Source: 2-12-FULL-35-23 sp965196985
GTDB taxonomy: Bacteria > Pseudomonadota > Gammaproteobacteria > UBA12402
DNA: 64,000 nt
Assembly: GCA_965196985.1 (NCBI GenBank)
Contig: CBDALO010000087.1
Coordinates: 110,285-174,284, forward strand
Reading direction: 5' to 3'
Made by a program: the position numbers and the translations under genes. Positions 53,810-63,295 of the stretch are shown piece by piece. Positions within the stretch are counted from its first letter, which is position 1; every line of letters starts with the position of its first letter. A model generated the notes under the pieces. The model was not told where the DNA came from, made no database searches, and saw only the letters and a list, made by a program, of their open reading frames with translations.

Positions 53810-55783
53810 GTGAGTGAACTTGATTTAATTCGAAATTTATCTGTAGGTATTGTGCTGTTCCCGTTGGTGGGGTCTTTGACCGCCGGTTTTTTTGGTAAGT
53901 TGATCGGTCGTCGTGGCGCACATTGGGTGACGATTTTAGGCGTATTGATTGCTTTTATACTTAATTTATTTGTTTTTAAAGCGGTAGTTATTGATGGTGC
54001 AGGGCCATTTAACTTTAACTTGTACACTTGGGTACAAAGCGGTAGCTATACCTTCCATGTTGGCTTTTTAGTTGATCGTTTAAGTGCTTGTATGTTGATG
54101 TTAGTAATTTTTGTGTCAACTTTGGTACATATCTATAGTATCGGTTATATGGCAGATGATCCTGGTTATCAGCGTTTCTTTTCTTATATGTCAGCATTTA
54201 CCTTTGCAATGTTGATGCTGGTGTTAGCGAATAATTTCTTTGTGCTGTTCTTTGGTTGGGAAGGTGTTGGTCTTGTTTCTTACTTATTAATCGGCTTCTG
54301 GTTTACCAAGCGTACGGCTGCTTTTGGTAGCTTAAAAGCATTTATCGCTAACCGTGTTGGTGATATGGGAATGTTGTTAGGTATCGCAGCAATTATTTCT
54401 TACTTTGGTAGTATTGATTACAGCACTGTTTTTGCTCATAAGGCAATGTTGGCAGGGCAAACCATTAGTTTGTTGCCTGGGATGCATTGGTCGGTGGTGA
54501 CAGTTATTGCTATCTTGCTCTTTATCGGTGCGATGGGTAAATCTGCACAAATGCCATTACACGTATGGTTGCCAGAATCCATGGAAGGTCCTACTCCTAT
54601 TTCTGCGATGATTCATGCAGCAACCATGGTGACAGCAGGGGTATTTATCGTGGCGCGCTTATCACCCTTATTTGAAATGTCACAAGTTGCTTTAAGTTTT
54701 GTACTGGTGATCGGGGCTACGACTTGTTTGTTCTGTGGGTTGTTGGGAGTGTTTCAGCAAGATATTAAGCGTGTAATTGCTTATTCTACTTTATCGCAGC
54801 TAGGCTATATGATAGCAGGAGTCGGTGCTTCAGCTTTTTCTGCTGGGATGTTTCACTTGTTCACTCATGGTTGCTTTAAGGCGTTGTTATTCTTGGCAGC
54901 GGGTTCAGTTATTGTGGCTAATCATCATGAACAAGATATGCGTAAAATGGGTGGGCTTTATAAGTATATGCCGATTACCTATGTGACATTTTTGGTGGGA
55001 GCTCTGGCGCTGAGCGCTATACCACCTTTTGCAGGCTTTTATTCGAAAGATACAATCATCGATGCGGTGCGGCACTCACAAATACCAGGTGCTGGTTATG
55101 CTTATGTTTGTGTGCTTTTAGGTGCTTTTGTTACGGCGCTTTATACGTTTAGAGCATTCTTCTTAACTTTCCATGGTAAAGATAACGTTCCAGCAAAGGT
55201 AAAAAGTCACTTAAAAGAATCACCTTGGGTGATGACAGTGCCGTTGATTATTTTGGCGATTCCTTCTTTTGCTTTGGGCTTTGTGTTGATTAAACCTTTG
55301 GTGTATTCAGTTCCTGGTCTGTTAGGCAGCTCAGTTTTTGTGGCTCAGAAGTATAATGTAATTGCGCAAATGGCCCCTGAGTTCCATGGTGCGATTGCGA
55401 TGGCGCTGCACTCTGTTGTCACTTTGCCATTTTGGTTTGCTATTGAGGGGATCTTCTGTGCGTGGTACTTCAATATCAAAAATCCAGCTTTGGCTGAAAC
55501 GTTAAAAACACACTTAAATTGGTTGTATATCATTTTTATGAAGAAATATGGGTTTGATGATTTTAACCAAATTGTCTTAGTGCGTGGTACGCGTCGTTTG
55601 GGACAGTTCTTGTTAGATTTCTTTGATATGGGTTTTATCGATCACTTCTTGGTAAATGGTTCAGGAAGGTTGATTGCTTGGACTTCGCGCGTGTTGCGCA
55701 AAGTGCAGACGGGTTATCTCTATCATTACGCTTTTGCGATGATTATAGGGTTGTTTTTATTTCTTGGTTGGCGATTACTGTAG
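53810..55783 (+). CDS. nuoL: NADH-quinone oxidoreductase subunit L
   Basis: Antiporter-like proton-pumping subunit at the distal end of the membrane arm. 657 aa with many spans and the long C-terminal lateral helix followed by a last span (YHYAFAMIIGLFLFLGW). Motifs include FFGWEGVGLVSYLLIGFW, ANRVGDMGMLLG, MGKSAQMPLHVWLPESMEGPTPISAMIHAATMV and KRVIAYSTLSQLGYM. Start is GTG 53810 with AAGGAC upstream. Confidence 0.97.
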   Translation: MSELDLIRNLSVGIVLFPLVGSLTAGFFGKLIGRRGAHWVTILGVLIAFILNLFVFKAVVIDGAGPFNFNLYTWVQSGSYTFHVGFLVDRLSACMLMLVIFVSTLVHIYSIGYMADDPGYQRFFSYMSAFTFAMLMLVLANNFFVLFFGWEGVGLVSYLLIGFWFTKRTAAFGSLKAFIANRVGDMGMLLGIAAIISYFGSIDYSTVFAHKAMLAGQTISLLPGMHWSVVTVIAILLFIGAMGKSAQMPLHVWLPESMEGPTPISAMIHAATMVTAGVFIVARLSPLFEMSQVALSFVLVIGATTCLFCGLLGVFQQDIKRVIAYSTLSQLGYMIAGVGASAFSAGMFHLFTHGCFKALLFLAAGSVIVANHHEQDMRKMGGLYKYMPITYVTFLVGALALSAIPPFAGFYSKDTIIDAVRHSQIPGAGYAYVCVLLGAFVTALYTFRAFFLTFHGKDNVPAKVKSHLKESPWVMTVPLIILAIPSFALGFVLIKPLVYSVPGLLGSSVFVAQKYNVIAQMAPEFHGAIAMALHSVVTLPFWFAIEGIFCAWYFNIKNPALAETLKTHLNWLYIIFMKKYGFDDFNQIVLVRGTRRLGQFLLDFFDMGFIDHFLVNGSGRLIAWTSRVLRKVQTGYLYHYAFAMIIGLFLFLGWRLL

Positions 55784-55794
55784 AAGGTTGATGG

Positions 55795-57312
55795 ATGTTA
55801 TCTCATATTTTACTTAGCTTATTAATTTGGATTCCAGTTGTAGCTGGCCTATTGGTACTGATGACTGGCGGTGACCAAAATGCCCGTTTAGCACAAGGTG
55901 TTGCGGTGGTATCGGGTGTTGTTTGTTTGCTGCTTTGTATTCCTTTGGATGTGATGTTCAATACCAGTACTTATGCGATGCAGTTTAAGGAGTTTATTCC
56001 TTGGATTAGTGGCTTTGGCATCAATTACAGCCTTGGTGTTGATGGTATTTCAGTGCCGATGATCCTATTAACCAACTTTACTAGTTTGATTGTTATTATT
56101 GCCGCTATTCCTGCAATTAAAGAAAAAGTAGCTCAATATCTTGCTGCCTTTTTGATTATGCAGGGGCTAATGGTGGGTGTCTTTGCAGCGACTGATGCGA
56201 TGCTTTTTTATGTGTTTTGGGAAGCGATGTTAATCCCAATGTATATTTGTATCGGGGTCTGGGGTGGCAAGAACCGTTCCTTCGCTTCCATTAAATTCTT
56301 TATTTATACTTTTGTTGGTTCAGCGTTAATGCTGATCGCATTATTGTATCTGCGTGTGCACTCTCATAGTTTTGCAATCACAAGCTTCTATAAGCTTGAT
56401 ATGCCAATGACTGTGCAGGTATTAATTTTCTTAGCCTTCTTTGCTGCCTTTGCAGTGAAGGTGCCTATGTGGCCATTTCACACTTGGTTGCCTGATGCAC
56501 ATACCGAGGCACCTTCAGGTGGTTCGGTCATCTTGGCTGCTTTGATGTTAAAGATGGGTATTTATGGCTTTATTCGCTTTAGCATGCCGATTACTCCTGA
56601 TGCAAGTCAGGCTTTATCATGGATGATGATTGTGCTGGGTTTAATCGCGATTGTTTATGTGGCCTACATTGCTATTGTGCAAACTGATATGAAGCGTTTA
56701 ATTGCCTACTCATCGATTTCGCATATGGGATTTGCTGTACTAGGTTGCTTCTTGGTGTATTCAATTTTAGCTGTTTCGCATAACTATCATGATGCTTACT
56801 TAAGTATTGAAGGGGCAATGGTGCAAATGATTTCTCATGCCTTTGGTTCTGGTGCGATGTTCTTGGGTGTGGGGATTCTTTATGATCAGCTTGGTTCGCG
56901 GCTAATTAAGGATTACAGCGGGGTTGCAAAAGTAATGCCAGTATTTGCAGCCTTCTTTATGTTATTTGCTATGTCGAATGTTGGTTTGCCAGGGACCTCT
57001 GGTTTCGTGGGCGAGTTTATGATTATTTTGAGTGCTTTTCAGGCTCACTTCTGGGTGGCTTTCTTTGCCTCAACGACTTTAATTTTAGGTGCGGCATATA
57101 CCCTGTGGATGTATAAGCGAGTGTTTTTTAATCCAGTAATAGCTGGAAGCGGCGTAGAGAAACTAAAAGATGTACGCTCTTGTAATTTGATTGTGTTTAT
57201 TTTGCTAGGAATTGGTGTAGTGGTGATCGGTGTGTATCCTCAATGGCTGCTTGGTTTGTTGCATACGTCGGTTAACCACTTACTTTCGGTTAGTGTGCAG
57301 CACCGGCTGTAG
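55795..57312 (+). CDS. nuoM: NADH-quinone oxidoreductase subunit M
   Basis: Second antiporter-like subunit, 505 aa, about 14 spans. FYVFWEAMLIPMYICIGVWGG, VPMWPFHTWLPDAHTEAPSGGSVILAALMLKMG and KRLIAYSSISHMGFAVLG are diagnostic. The ATG at 55795 follows AGAAGG, with 11 nt to nuoL. It ends just before the last repeat-filled gap of the operon. Confidence 0.97.
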   Translation: MLSHILLSLLIWIPVVAGLLVLMTGGDQNARLAQGVAVVSGVVCLLLCIPLDVMFNTSTYAMQFKEFIPWISGFGINYSLGVDGISVPMILLTNFTSLIVIIAAIPAIKEKVAQYLAAFLIMQGLMVGVFAATDAMLFYVFWEAMLIPMYICIGVWGGKNRSFASIKFFIYTFVGSALMLIALLYLRVHSHSFAITSFYKLDMPMTVQVLIFLAFFAAFAVKVPMWPFHTWLPDAHTEAPSGGSVILAALMLKMGIYGFIRFSMPITPDASQALSWMMIVLGLIAIVYVAYIAIVQTDMKRLIAYSSISHMGFAVLGCFLVYSILAVSHNYHDAYLSIEGAMVQMISHAFGSGAMFLGVGILYDQLGSRLIKDYSGVAKVMPVFAAFFMLFAMSNVGLPGTSGFVGEFMIILSAFQAHFWVAFFASTTLILGAAYTLWMYKRVFFNPVIAGSGVEKLKDVRSCNLIVFILLGIGVVVIGVYPQWLLGLLHTSVNHLLSVSVQHRL

Positions 57313-57477
57313 GCAATAGGCAGTAGGTAGGGAGCAGGCTGCAGGAAATAAGTAACGGGAACCGAAATGCAGGAGCTTGAAAAAACAGCCCCCTTTTTTA
57401 AAGGGGGCGGCTCGCGGAGCGAGCGGGGGATTAAAAGAGTTATAAAAGACAAAACGTGAGAGAAGGGTAGCAACAGT
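57313..57477. repeat. MITE end in the nuoM-nuoN gap
   Basis: 57380-57433 carries CCCCCTTTTTTAAAGGGGG, GGCTCGCGGAGCGAGC and GGGGGATT. It is preceded by a GTAGGCAATAGGCAGTAGG tract like those next to other copies. No gene is visible; the nuoN ribosome binding site (AGAAGGG) lies past the repeat. Confidence 0.8.
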
Positions 57478-58911
57478 ATGGAATTTTATCGATTATTGCC
57501 GGAACTTTTTATTTTAGGGGCGGCGTGTTTTATTTTGCTAGTCGACGTCTATGTGCCACAAAAGCGTAGCTTATTAACTTATAGTTTGGCGCAGTGCGCA
57601 TTAATTGTTGCAGCAGTACTTAGCTTTTTACAGCTCGGCAGTACAACTTTCATTGGTTTTCACGGTAACTTTATTCGCGACCAATTGACCACTGTGTTAG
57701 AGCTAATGGTCTACTTGGCCACCTTTGTTGTGTTTATTTTTTCACGTACTTATATCCAGTCCCGTGACAATATGGGGCGAGGGGAGTATTACATCCTTGG
57801 TTTATTTTCAATGCTGGGAATGTTGGTATTAATATCAGCAGGCAGCCTGTTGACGCTTTACTTAGGTTTAGAACTTATGTCATTACCGCTCTATGCATTA
57901 ATTGCTATGAAGCGAGATGATGGCGTAGCTGGTGAGGCCGCGATTAAATACTTTGTGATGGGTGCATTGGCTTCAGGCATGTTGTTATACGGTATGTCTT
58001 TGCTATTTGGAGCTACTGGCCACCTGAACCTACAGCAAATTGCCCAGGTCGTTATGGTTGATTCAGGACTGCATACCACAACACTAGTTATGGGATTGGT
58101 CTTTATCGTTGTTGGGGTCATGTTTAAGTTAGGTGGGGCGCCATTTCATATGTGGGTGCCGGATGTTTATCAAGGTTCGCCAACGTCAGTAACTTTGTTT
58201 TTTGGTACAGCTCCTAAGCTTGCTGCTTTTGCTATGACGATTCGTTTGTTAACGGAAGCCTTGCCTGTGTTGCATGTACAATGGCAGCCGTTATTAATCT
58301 TTGTGGCAATTTTGTCTATGGGGCTGGGGAATCTACTGGCTATCGCACAAAGTAATTTAAAGCGCATGTTAGCGTATTCTGGTATTGCCCATATTGGTTA
58401 TATGACGTTGGGGCTAATTGCAGCTACTCCTGATGGTTACTCATCAGCGTTGTTTTATATTATCGCTTATGTGGTAATGTCATTGGCTAGCTTCTCAATG
58501 TTAGTGTTGCTAAGTCGGCAAGGTTTTGAGTGTGAAAATATTAGTGACTTGCAAGGGCTGAACTCGCGTAGTCCTTGGTTAGCATTGATGATGTTGTTAG
58601 TAATGTTCTCTATGGCGGGTATCCCACCTTTGGTCGGTTTCTTCGCTAAGCTAAGTGTGCTCGAAGCTCTCATTAATGTGCATATGGTTTGGTTAGCAGT
58701 GGTGGCAATTATCTTCGCTATCATTGGTTTGTACTACTACCTGCGAGTTGTGAAGGTTATGTACTTTGAGCAACCTGAAACAGATGAGCCTATCAGTTGG
58801 CAAGCTGACATGCGTGTTGTGATTAGTGTGAATAGTTTGGCGCTATTGTTTATTGGTTTATTCCCCAGTGCTTTATTTGCACTATGTCGTAGCACATTTT
58901 TAGGGGGGTAA
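57478..58911 (+). CDS. nuoN: NADH-quinone oxidoreductase subunit N
   Basis: Third antiporter-like subunit, 477 aa, about 14 spans. YLGLELMSLPLYALIAMKRDD, FKLGGAPFHMWVPDVYQGSPTSVTLFFGTAPKLAAF and KRMLAYSGIAHIGYMTLGL are family hallmarks. The start follows AGAAGGG. It closes the nuo cluster; no obvious terminator hairpin follows, only an A/T-rich stretch. Confidence 0.97.
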   Translation: MEFYRLLPELFILGAACFILLVDVYVPQKRSLLTYSLAQCALIVAAVLSFLQLGSTTFIGFHGNFIRDQLTTVLELMVYLATFVVFIFSRTYIQSRDNMGRGEYYILGLFSMLGMLVLISAGSLLTLYLGLELMSLPLYALIAMKRDDGVAGEAAIKYFVMGALASGMLLYGMSLLFGATGHLNLQQIAQVVMVDSGLHTTTLVMGLVFIVVGVMFKLGGAPFHMWVPDVYQGSPTSVTLFFGTAPKLAAFAMTIRLLTEALPVLHVQWQPLLIFVAILSMGLGNLLAIAQSNLKRMLAYSGIAHIGYMTLGLIAATPDGYSSALFYIIAYVVMSLASFSMLVLLSRQGFECENISDLQGLNSRSPWLALMMLLVMFSMAGIPPLVGFFAKLSVLEALINVHMVWLAVVAIIFAIIGLYYYLRVVKVMYFEQPETDEPISWQADMRVVISVNSLALLFIGLFPSALFALCRSTFLGG

Positions 58912-59025
58912 TTTTTATGGTTATTTCTTTCAAAAAAAACTACTAGCTTCTCTCCATTTTGCTTAAGCCTAATAAAATATTGGCGTGATTAAACTTGTAT
59001 TACTTTTTAGTAATGGGGATAGATC

Positions 59026-59676
59026 ATGCCAAATAAAAGAGTAGGGGTGTTTAAACAGATTTTTCAGCGTTTTTTATCTTATCGAAGGGATGAAGAGAGT
59101 GCTTTGGATGCTTTGTTAGACGAGTTGCTAAAAGCAGTTGATCGCTTAAAGTTTTATAATACGCTAAAAGATGGACTTTTATATTCAGCAGGGATGCTGA
59201 CGCCGCTACTTGGCTTTGGTAATGCTATTTTACAAAACTCACTGGATGAAGCAGCAGATAGCTATAGTAGGTATTTAACTCAAGGTTTCGGTGTTTTTGG
59301 TGTTTTCTTAGTTGGTGGTGCGGCAATGGCACAACGCTATGAGCGATCCAGCAATGAGCGGGTACAGGGCTTACTAAAGACTTTAGCAGACTACCAAGTG
59401 CCTGATGATTCTGACTTTATTGAAAATGTAGTTAACTATTTAGCTATTAACGCCATTTTAACCCAAGCGAAACGTCGGGTTCAGGCTGTTGCCGTGCATG
59501 GTTATAGTAACCCAATGATAGGCATGGAAGAGGGTGCGCCAGTTAACTTTCGACCTCAAGCTGCTACTACTTTAAGTCGCTATGGAACGTTTCCAACTGG
59601 TCAGAATGGCTCTACTCCTGATGAAGAAGCTGATAGTGATGATTATCGTAGTATTAATAGTAGCTCACCCTCTTAA
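59026..59676 (+). CDS. hypothetical membrane-associated protein, 216 aa
   Basis: I do not recognise this protein. The N-terminus is basic (MPNKRVGVFKQIFQRFLSYRR). Two hydrophobic stretches lie at about 50-69 (GLLYSAGMLTPLLGFGNAIL) and 86-102 (GFGVFGVFLVGGAAMA), which could form a hairpin in the membrane. A helical segment follows, then an acidic, Ser-rich disordered tail (PDEEADSDDYRSINSSSPS). The start has GGGGA 7 nt upstream. It stands alone between nuoN and IS DNA. The polar tail is compatible with a secreted substrate, but that is speculation. Confidence 0.65.
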   Translation: MPNKRVGVFKQIFQRFLSYRRDEESALDALLDELLKAVDRLKFYNTLKDGLLYSAGMLTPLLGFGNAILQNSLDEAADSYSRYLTQGFGVFGVFLVGGAAMAQRYERSSNERVQGLLKTLADYQVPDDSDFIENVVNYLAINAILTQAKRRVQAVAVHGYSNPMIGMEEGAPVNFRPQAATTLSRYGTFPTGQNGSTPDEEADSDDYRSINSSSPS

Positions 59677-59782
59677 AGCTCATATTATGAGAAGTGCCAC
59701 CCTATTGTTTTGTGGTTGCTAAGCGTTTCTTCATCCCTAGGCGATAAAGTTCCTTTTTTGAAGTAAAAAAGGATAAATAATC

Positions 59783-59884
59783 ATGCCTAATCCCGTTATT
59801 ACTCTTGCGCTTGTTGGTGATCGCTCTAAGCAAAACTTTTTAGCGAAGTATTGGGGTGCTATTAAGAGAGAGCCTGGTAGCTAG
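59783..59884 (+). pseudogene. 33-aa N-terminal gene remnant before the IS256 element
   Basis: MPNPVITLALVGDRSKQNFL then AKYWGAIKREPGS and a TAG stop. It has a good ribosome binding site (AAAAAGGA, 8 nt spacing). The stop falls at the presumed left end of the IS256 element, so this looks like the head of a larger gene cut off by insertion. The remaining gap 59677-59986 shows nothing else except the IS256 left end. Confidence 0.45.
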
Positions 59885-61160
59885 TGCGCCATCCTTTCTG
59901 TAAATTCCATTGACTTGCTGAAAATAAGCAGGCGACTCAGTCAGATTAGAAATTCCTTTTAAGGTAAACTTAACCAAAAAAGAGGAATGACAATGAGCTG
60001 CTATAAAAATGAGAACTTAATCGAAGAAGCCATACATGTTTTAGCGATGGAGGGGTTTGAAGCTTTACCTAAGCTTGTCTCCAGGTTGATGAATGAGGCT
60101 ATGTTAATAGAAAGGGAGCGCCATTTAAATGCCAGTCCTTATGAGCGAACTGGCGATAGAAACGGATATGCGAACAGCTTTAAACCAAGGTTAATTAACA
60201 CAGGTCAAGGTCAGCTTGAGCTACAGATACCGCAGGTTAGAGACTCCAATGAAGCCTTCTATCCATCAGTCTTAGAGCGAGGTGTACGCTCTGATAGAGC
60301 ACTTAAGCTGGCTGTCGCTGAAATGTATGTGCATGGGGTTTCCACGCGCAAAGTTGAAAAGGTGCTAAAGCAACTCTGTGGAACAGATATTTCAAGCACA
60401 GAGGTAAGCCGTTGCGCTAAATTGTTGGATGAAGATTTAAAGAAATGGCGAAATAAGCCGTTAGGAAAGATAAAATATCTTTGGCTAGATGCACGTTATG
60501 AGAAGGTGCGCACTAGCGGCACAGTACAAGACTGTGCGGTATTGATAGCCTATGGCTTTGATGAATCAACCGGCAAGAGAACAGTGCTAGGTGTTTCTGT
60601 TGCGTTATCAGAGGCTGAGGTACATTGGCGTGATTTTCTTCAGCAGTTGGTTGAGCGAGGTATACATGGTATTGAGTTGATTACTAGCGACGCTCATACT
60701 GGCCTAAAAGCCGCTAGAAGAGCTGTGTTCCCCAGTGTTCCTTGGCAACGCTGCCAATTTCATTTGCAGCAAAATGCTCAGGCTCACATACCAAAGCGCT
60801 CAATGAAGGAACCAGTAGCTGAGGAGATTACAGCTATATTTAATGCCTCAAACATTCATGAGTCGGAAAGACTATTGGCTATGGCGGTAGATAAATATCA
60901 GCAAACAGCACCAGAGCTTTCTTCTTGGTTGGAAGTGAATATACCGGAGGGCTTAGTAGTGATGAACTTTGACAGGCCGCATCAAAAAAGATTAAGAACC
61001 AGTAACATAGCTGAGCGCGTAAACAGAGAGGTAAAAAGAAGGACGCATACAGTTGGAATTTTCCCTAATACTGAATCGTGCCTAAGGCTCGTATCAGCTG
61101 TTTTAGTGGAAATTGATGACCAGTGGAGCGGATCACCTAGATACTTAAGTTGAAGTGAAT
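59885..61160 (+). mobile_element. IS256-family element, right inverted repeat not found
   Basis: The left end probably lies near 59893 (TTTCTGTAAATTCC). After the transposase stop at 61153 I find no matching inverted repeat or target duplication, so the right end may be lost or diverged. Boundaries are approximate. Confidence 0.55.
59993..61153 (+). CDS. IS256-family transposase
   Basis: Mutator-type transposase, 386 aa from ATG 59993, chosen because AGAGGA lies 6 nt upstream (ATG 59987 has no spacing). MNEAMLIERERHLNASPYERTGDRNGYANSFKPR, LWLDARYEKVR (first Asp), LITSDAHTGLKAAR (second Asp) and WQRCQFHLQQNAQAHIPK are diagnostic, and the Glu lies in RTSNIAERVNREVKRRT. The frame is intact. Confidence 0.92.
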   Translation: MSCYKNENLIEEAIHVLAMEGFEALPKLVSRLMNEAMLIERERHLNASPYERTGDRNGYANSFKPRLINTGQGQLELQIPQVRDSNEAFYPSVLERGVRSDRALKLAVAEMYVHGVSTRKVEKVLKQLCGTDISSTEVSRCAKLLDEDLKKWRNKPLGKIKYLWLDARYEKVRTSGTVQDCAVLIAYGFDESTGKRTVLGVSVALSEAEVHWRDFLQQLVERGIHGIELITSDAHTGLKAARRAVFPSVPWQRCQFHLQQNAQAHIPKRSMKEPVAEEITAIFNASNIHESERLLAMAVDKYQQTAPELSSWLEVNIPEGLVVMNFDRPHQKRLRTSNIAERVNREVKRRTHTVGIFPNTESCLRLVSAVLVEIDDQWSGSPRYLS

Positions 61161-61266
61161 AATAAGGCTTCATAGGGTTTTAGGATAGATCATTCTTGTT
61201 CTTATTAACGAGATATAATTGCTATTACCTAAAAGTTAATAATTTATTTTGAGAGGAGAAAAATTT

Positions 61267-63213
61267 GTATCCGTTCAATATCAGCATGATTTGAAAATAA
61301 TTCAAAAAGTTCTTGACAGCTTTTTCGTGCAAATTTGGAAATTTTATATTGGAATCATCGTGTGTCATAAAAGCATGATGTGCGCTCTATAACAACGCTG
61401 TATGCTCGGATTATTTTTTCATCGATCAGGTTCATGGCTTAAAAATAATTTCAGCAGTACGGCCATCTGTGTGGGGAAAATTTACCTTTTCAAACCCGTG
61501 GTATACTCTTCCTATGAAAAAACAACCTGACAAATCAGTTTTAGCCGATCTCATTGAGAGATTTAATAATACTGTTACACCAACAGCACTAGAAACAGAT
61601 TTTAGCAATGTATGTGAAAGTCAGGCTGAGAAAATCATAAAGCTAGAAGACAAGGTGCAATCGTTAAATAACGCATTAAATAAATATAAAGGTGAGCAAG
61701 GAAAGCCTAATGTTAGAAAGCAAACGCGCGCTAACAAGGACAAGGATCATTCCTCCGAGAAGGATAGAAAAGGAAATAAAACCAATAAAACTAGAAAGCC
61801 AAAATCTAGTAAAAAAAATCTCGAAGTCTCTAATACAGTGACACTAACAATTAATCCAGATTCGTTGCCCAGCGATGCTGTGCCAAATGGCTCTAAGAAA
61901 ACACTTATCCAGGATATAAAAATTGCTGCTAATAACACTCTTTTTTTGCGCCAACAATATTACTCCCCTTCTGAAAACAAACACTATACAGCACCTCTGC
62001 CAACTGGTTATGAGGGCCAGTTCGGCCCTACTATTAAAAGCTGGACAAGCTTCCTAAATACTCAAGGTGGTATGACGCTAGAAAGCCTTGAGACATTTTA
62101 TAAAACCGCCAACATAGATATTAGTAAATCAACCATCCATAGCTTCACAATTAAAACACCTACGATACTTGAGCCCGAGAAGGTAGAAGTTGTGAAGGCA
62201 TGTTTACAATCCACGAACTACCAGCACCTAGATGACACCAACGCTAGAGAGGATGGGAAAAACCGTTATGTTAATGTATTGGGTAATGAGTATTATTCAG
62301 CTTACTTTACGCTGACCAGTAAAAGTCGATTAAGCGTCATTGAAATGTTAAGCAAAGACCACTTTGGGTTCACATTAAATGAGGCCGCTTTTAATTTACT
62401 GGCTACTATGAACTTACCCCACAAGGTAATCGAAAGCTTAAAGGTATTTCACTCATCGACTATCTTAAACAGTAAGGAGCTGGAAGTTATTCTTGATAAG
62501 GTATTAGGTGATAAAAAATTTCCAAAATATAGAAAGCTGATTACTGATGCGGCAGCTATCTCAACATATAGAAAGAGTCCTTATGCGATAGAAACACTCA
62601 TTACCGATGATGCGCCACAGTTTAAGCTCATTACTGAATCACTCGCCTTGTGCTGGGTTCATGAGGGTAGGCATTATAAAAAGCTGACGCCAATTTTTAA
62701 GAAGCACCAAGACTCTGTTGACAGCTTCTTGGATAGGTTTTGGGATTATTATCATAAGCTCATTGAATATAAAAAGAACCCAGGGCAAGATGAGATAGAT
62801 AAGCTATCCAATGAGTTTACTGAGTTATTCTCAACAATCACTGGCTACGAGAAACTAGATAAACAAATTGAGCTCACCTTAAAAAAGAAAAGGCAGCTAT
62901 TGTTAGTGCTGGAAAAGCCAGAGCTTCCTCTACATAACAATCCAGCAGAGTCGATGGCTCGGAAGCAGGCTAGAATGCGCGATGTACACCTTCATACTAT
63001 GAGTGAAGAAGGAACGAAAGCTAAGGATACAATGGTTACAATTACTGAGACATGTAAAAAGCTAGCAGTTAATGTCTTCGATTATATATATGACAGAATT
63101 ACAAAAAACTATTCTATGCCTTCGCTAGCGGAATTAATTACCATCCGCTCATCACAGGCGCAGTAAACTAAAGAGAGCGCAGCATGAGCATCATGCTGAA
63201 ATAAGACGGATAC
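61267..63213 (+). mobile_element. IS66-like element, copy 2
   Basis: 1947 bp, same ends and length as copy 1. The 8-bp target duplication AAAAATTT stands at 61259-61266 and 63214-63221. It is inserted in A/T-rich DNA just after a GAGAGGAG sequence that may be a ribosome binding site; the stretch 61154-61266 otherwise shows a possible TATAAT at 61210-61215 and no gene. Confidence 0.92.
61514..63166 (+). CDS. IS66-family transposase, copy 2
   Basis: 550 aa from ATG 61514, identical in layout to copy 1 with two substitutions (KACLQ for KAGLQ, and NPAESMA for NPAELMA beside the likely catalytic Glu). No Shine-Dalgarno sequence is seen, and TATACT lies 6 nt before the ATG as in copy 1. The intact frame and perfect target repeats point to recent transposition. 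Confidence 0.9.
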   Translation: MKKQPDKSVLADLIERFNNTVTPTALETDFSNVCESQAEKIIKLEDKVQSLNNALNKYKGEQGKPNVRKQTRANKDKDHSSEKDRKGNKTNKTRKPKSSKKNLEVSNTVTLTINPDSLPSDAVPNGSKKTLIQDIKIAANNTLFLRQQYYSPSENKHYTAPLPTGYEGQFGPTIKSWTSFLNTQGGMTLESLETFYKTANIDISKSTIHSFTIKTPTILEPEKVEVVKACLQSTNYQHLDDTNAREDGKNRYVNVLGNEYYSAYFTLTSKSRLSVIEMLSKDHFGFTLNEAAFNLLATMNLPHKVIESLKVFHSSTILNSKELEVILDKVLGDKKFPKYRKLITDAAAISTYRKSPYAIETLITDDAPQFKLITESLALCWVHEGRHYKKLTPIFKKHQDSVDSFLDRFWDYYHKLIEYKKNPGQDEIDKLSNEFTELFSTITGYEKLDKQIELTLKKKRQLLLVLEKPELPLHNNPAESMARKQARMRDVHLHTMSEEGTKAKDTMVTITETCKKLAVNVFDYIYDRITKNYSMPSLAELITIRSSQAQ

Positions 63214-63295
63214 AAAAATTTGAGGTATAAATAATTTTTTAGATTGATTAGCATAATTAATTTAAGATATTATGCGATGAGACAGGTACAATAGA

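Noticed and set aside
59783..59884. Small GTPase-like reading of the 33-aa remnant (ITLALVGDRS)
   Set aside because: The glycine-rich GxxxxGKS loop is absent, so a P-loop cannot be claimed.
61154..61266. Right inverted repeat of the IS256 element
   Set aside because: No sequence here matches the putative left end near 59893, and no direct repeat flanks the element.
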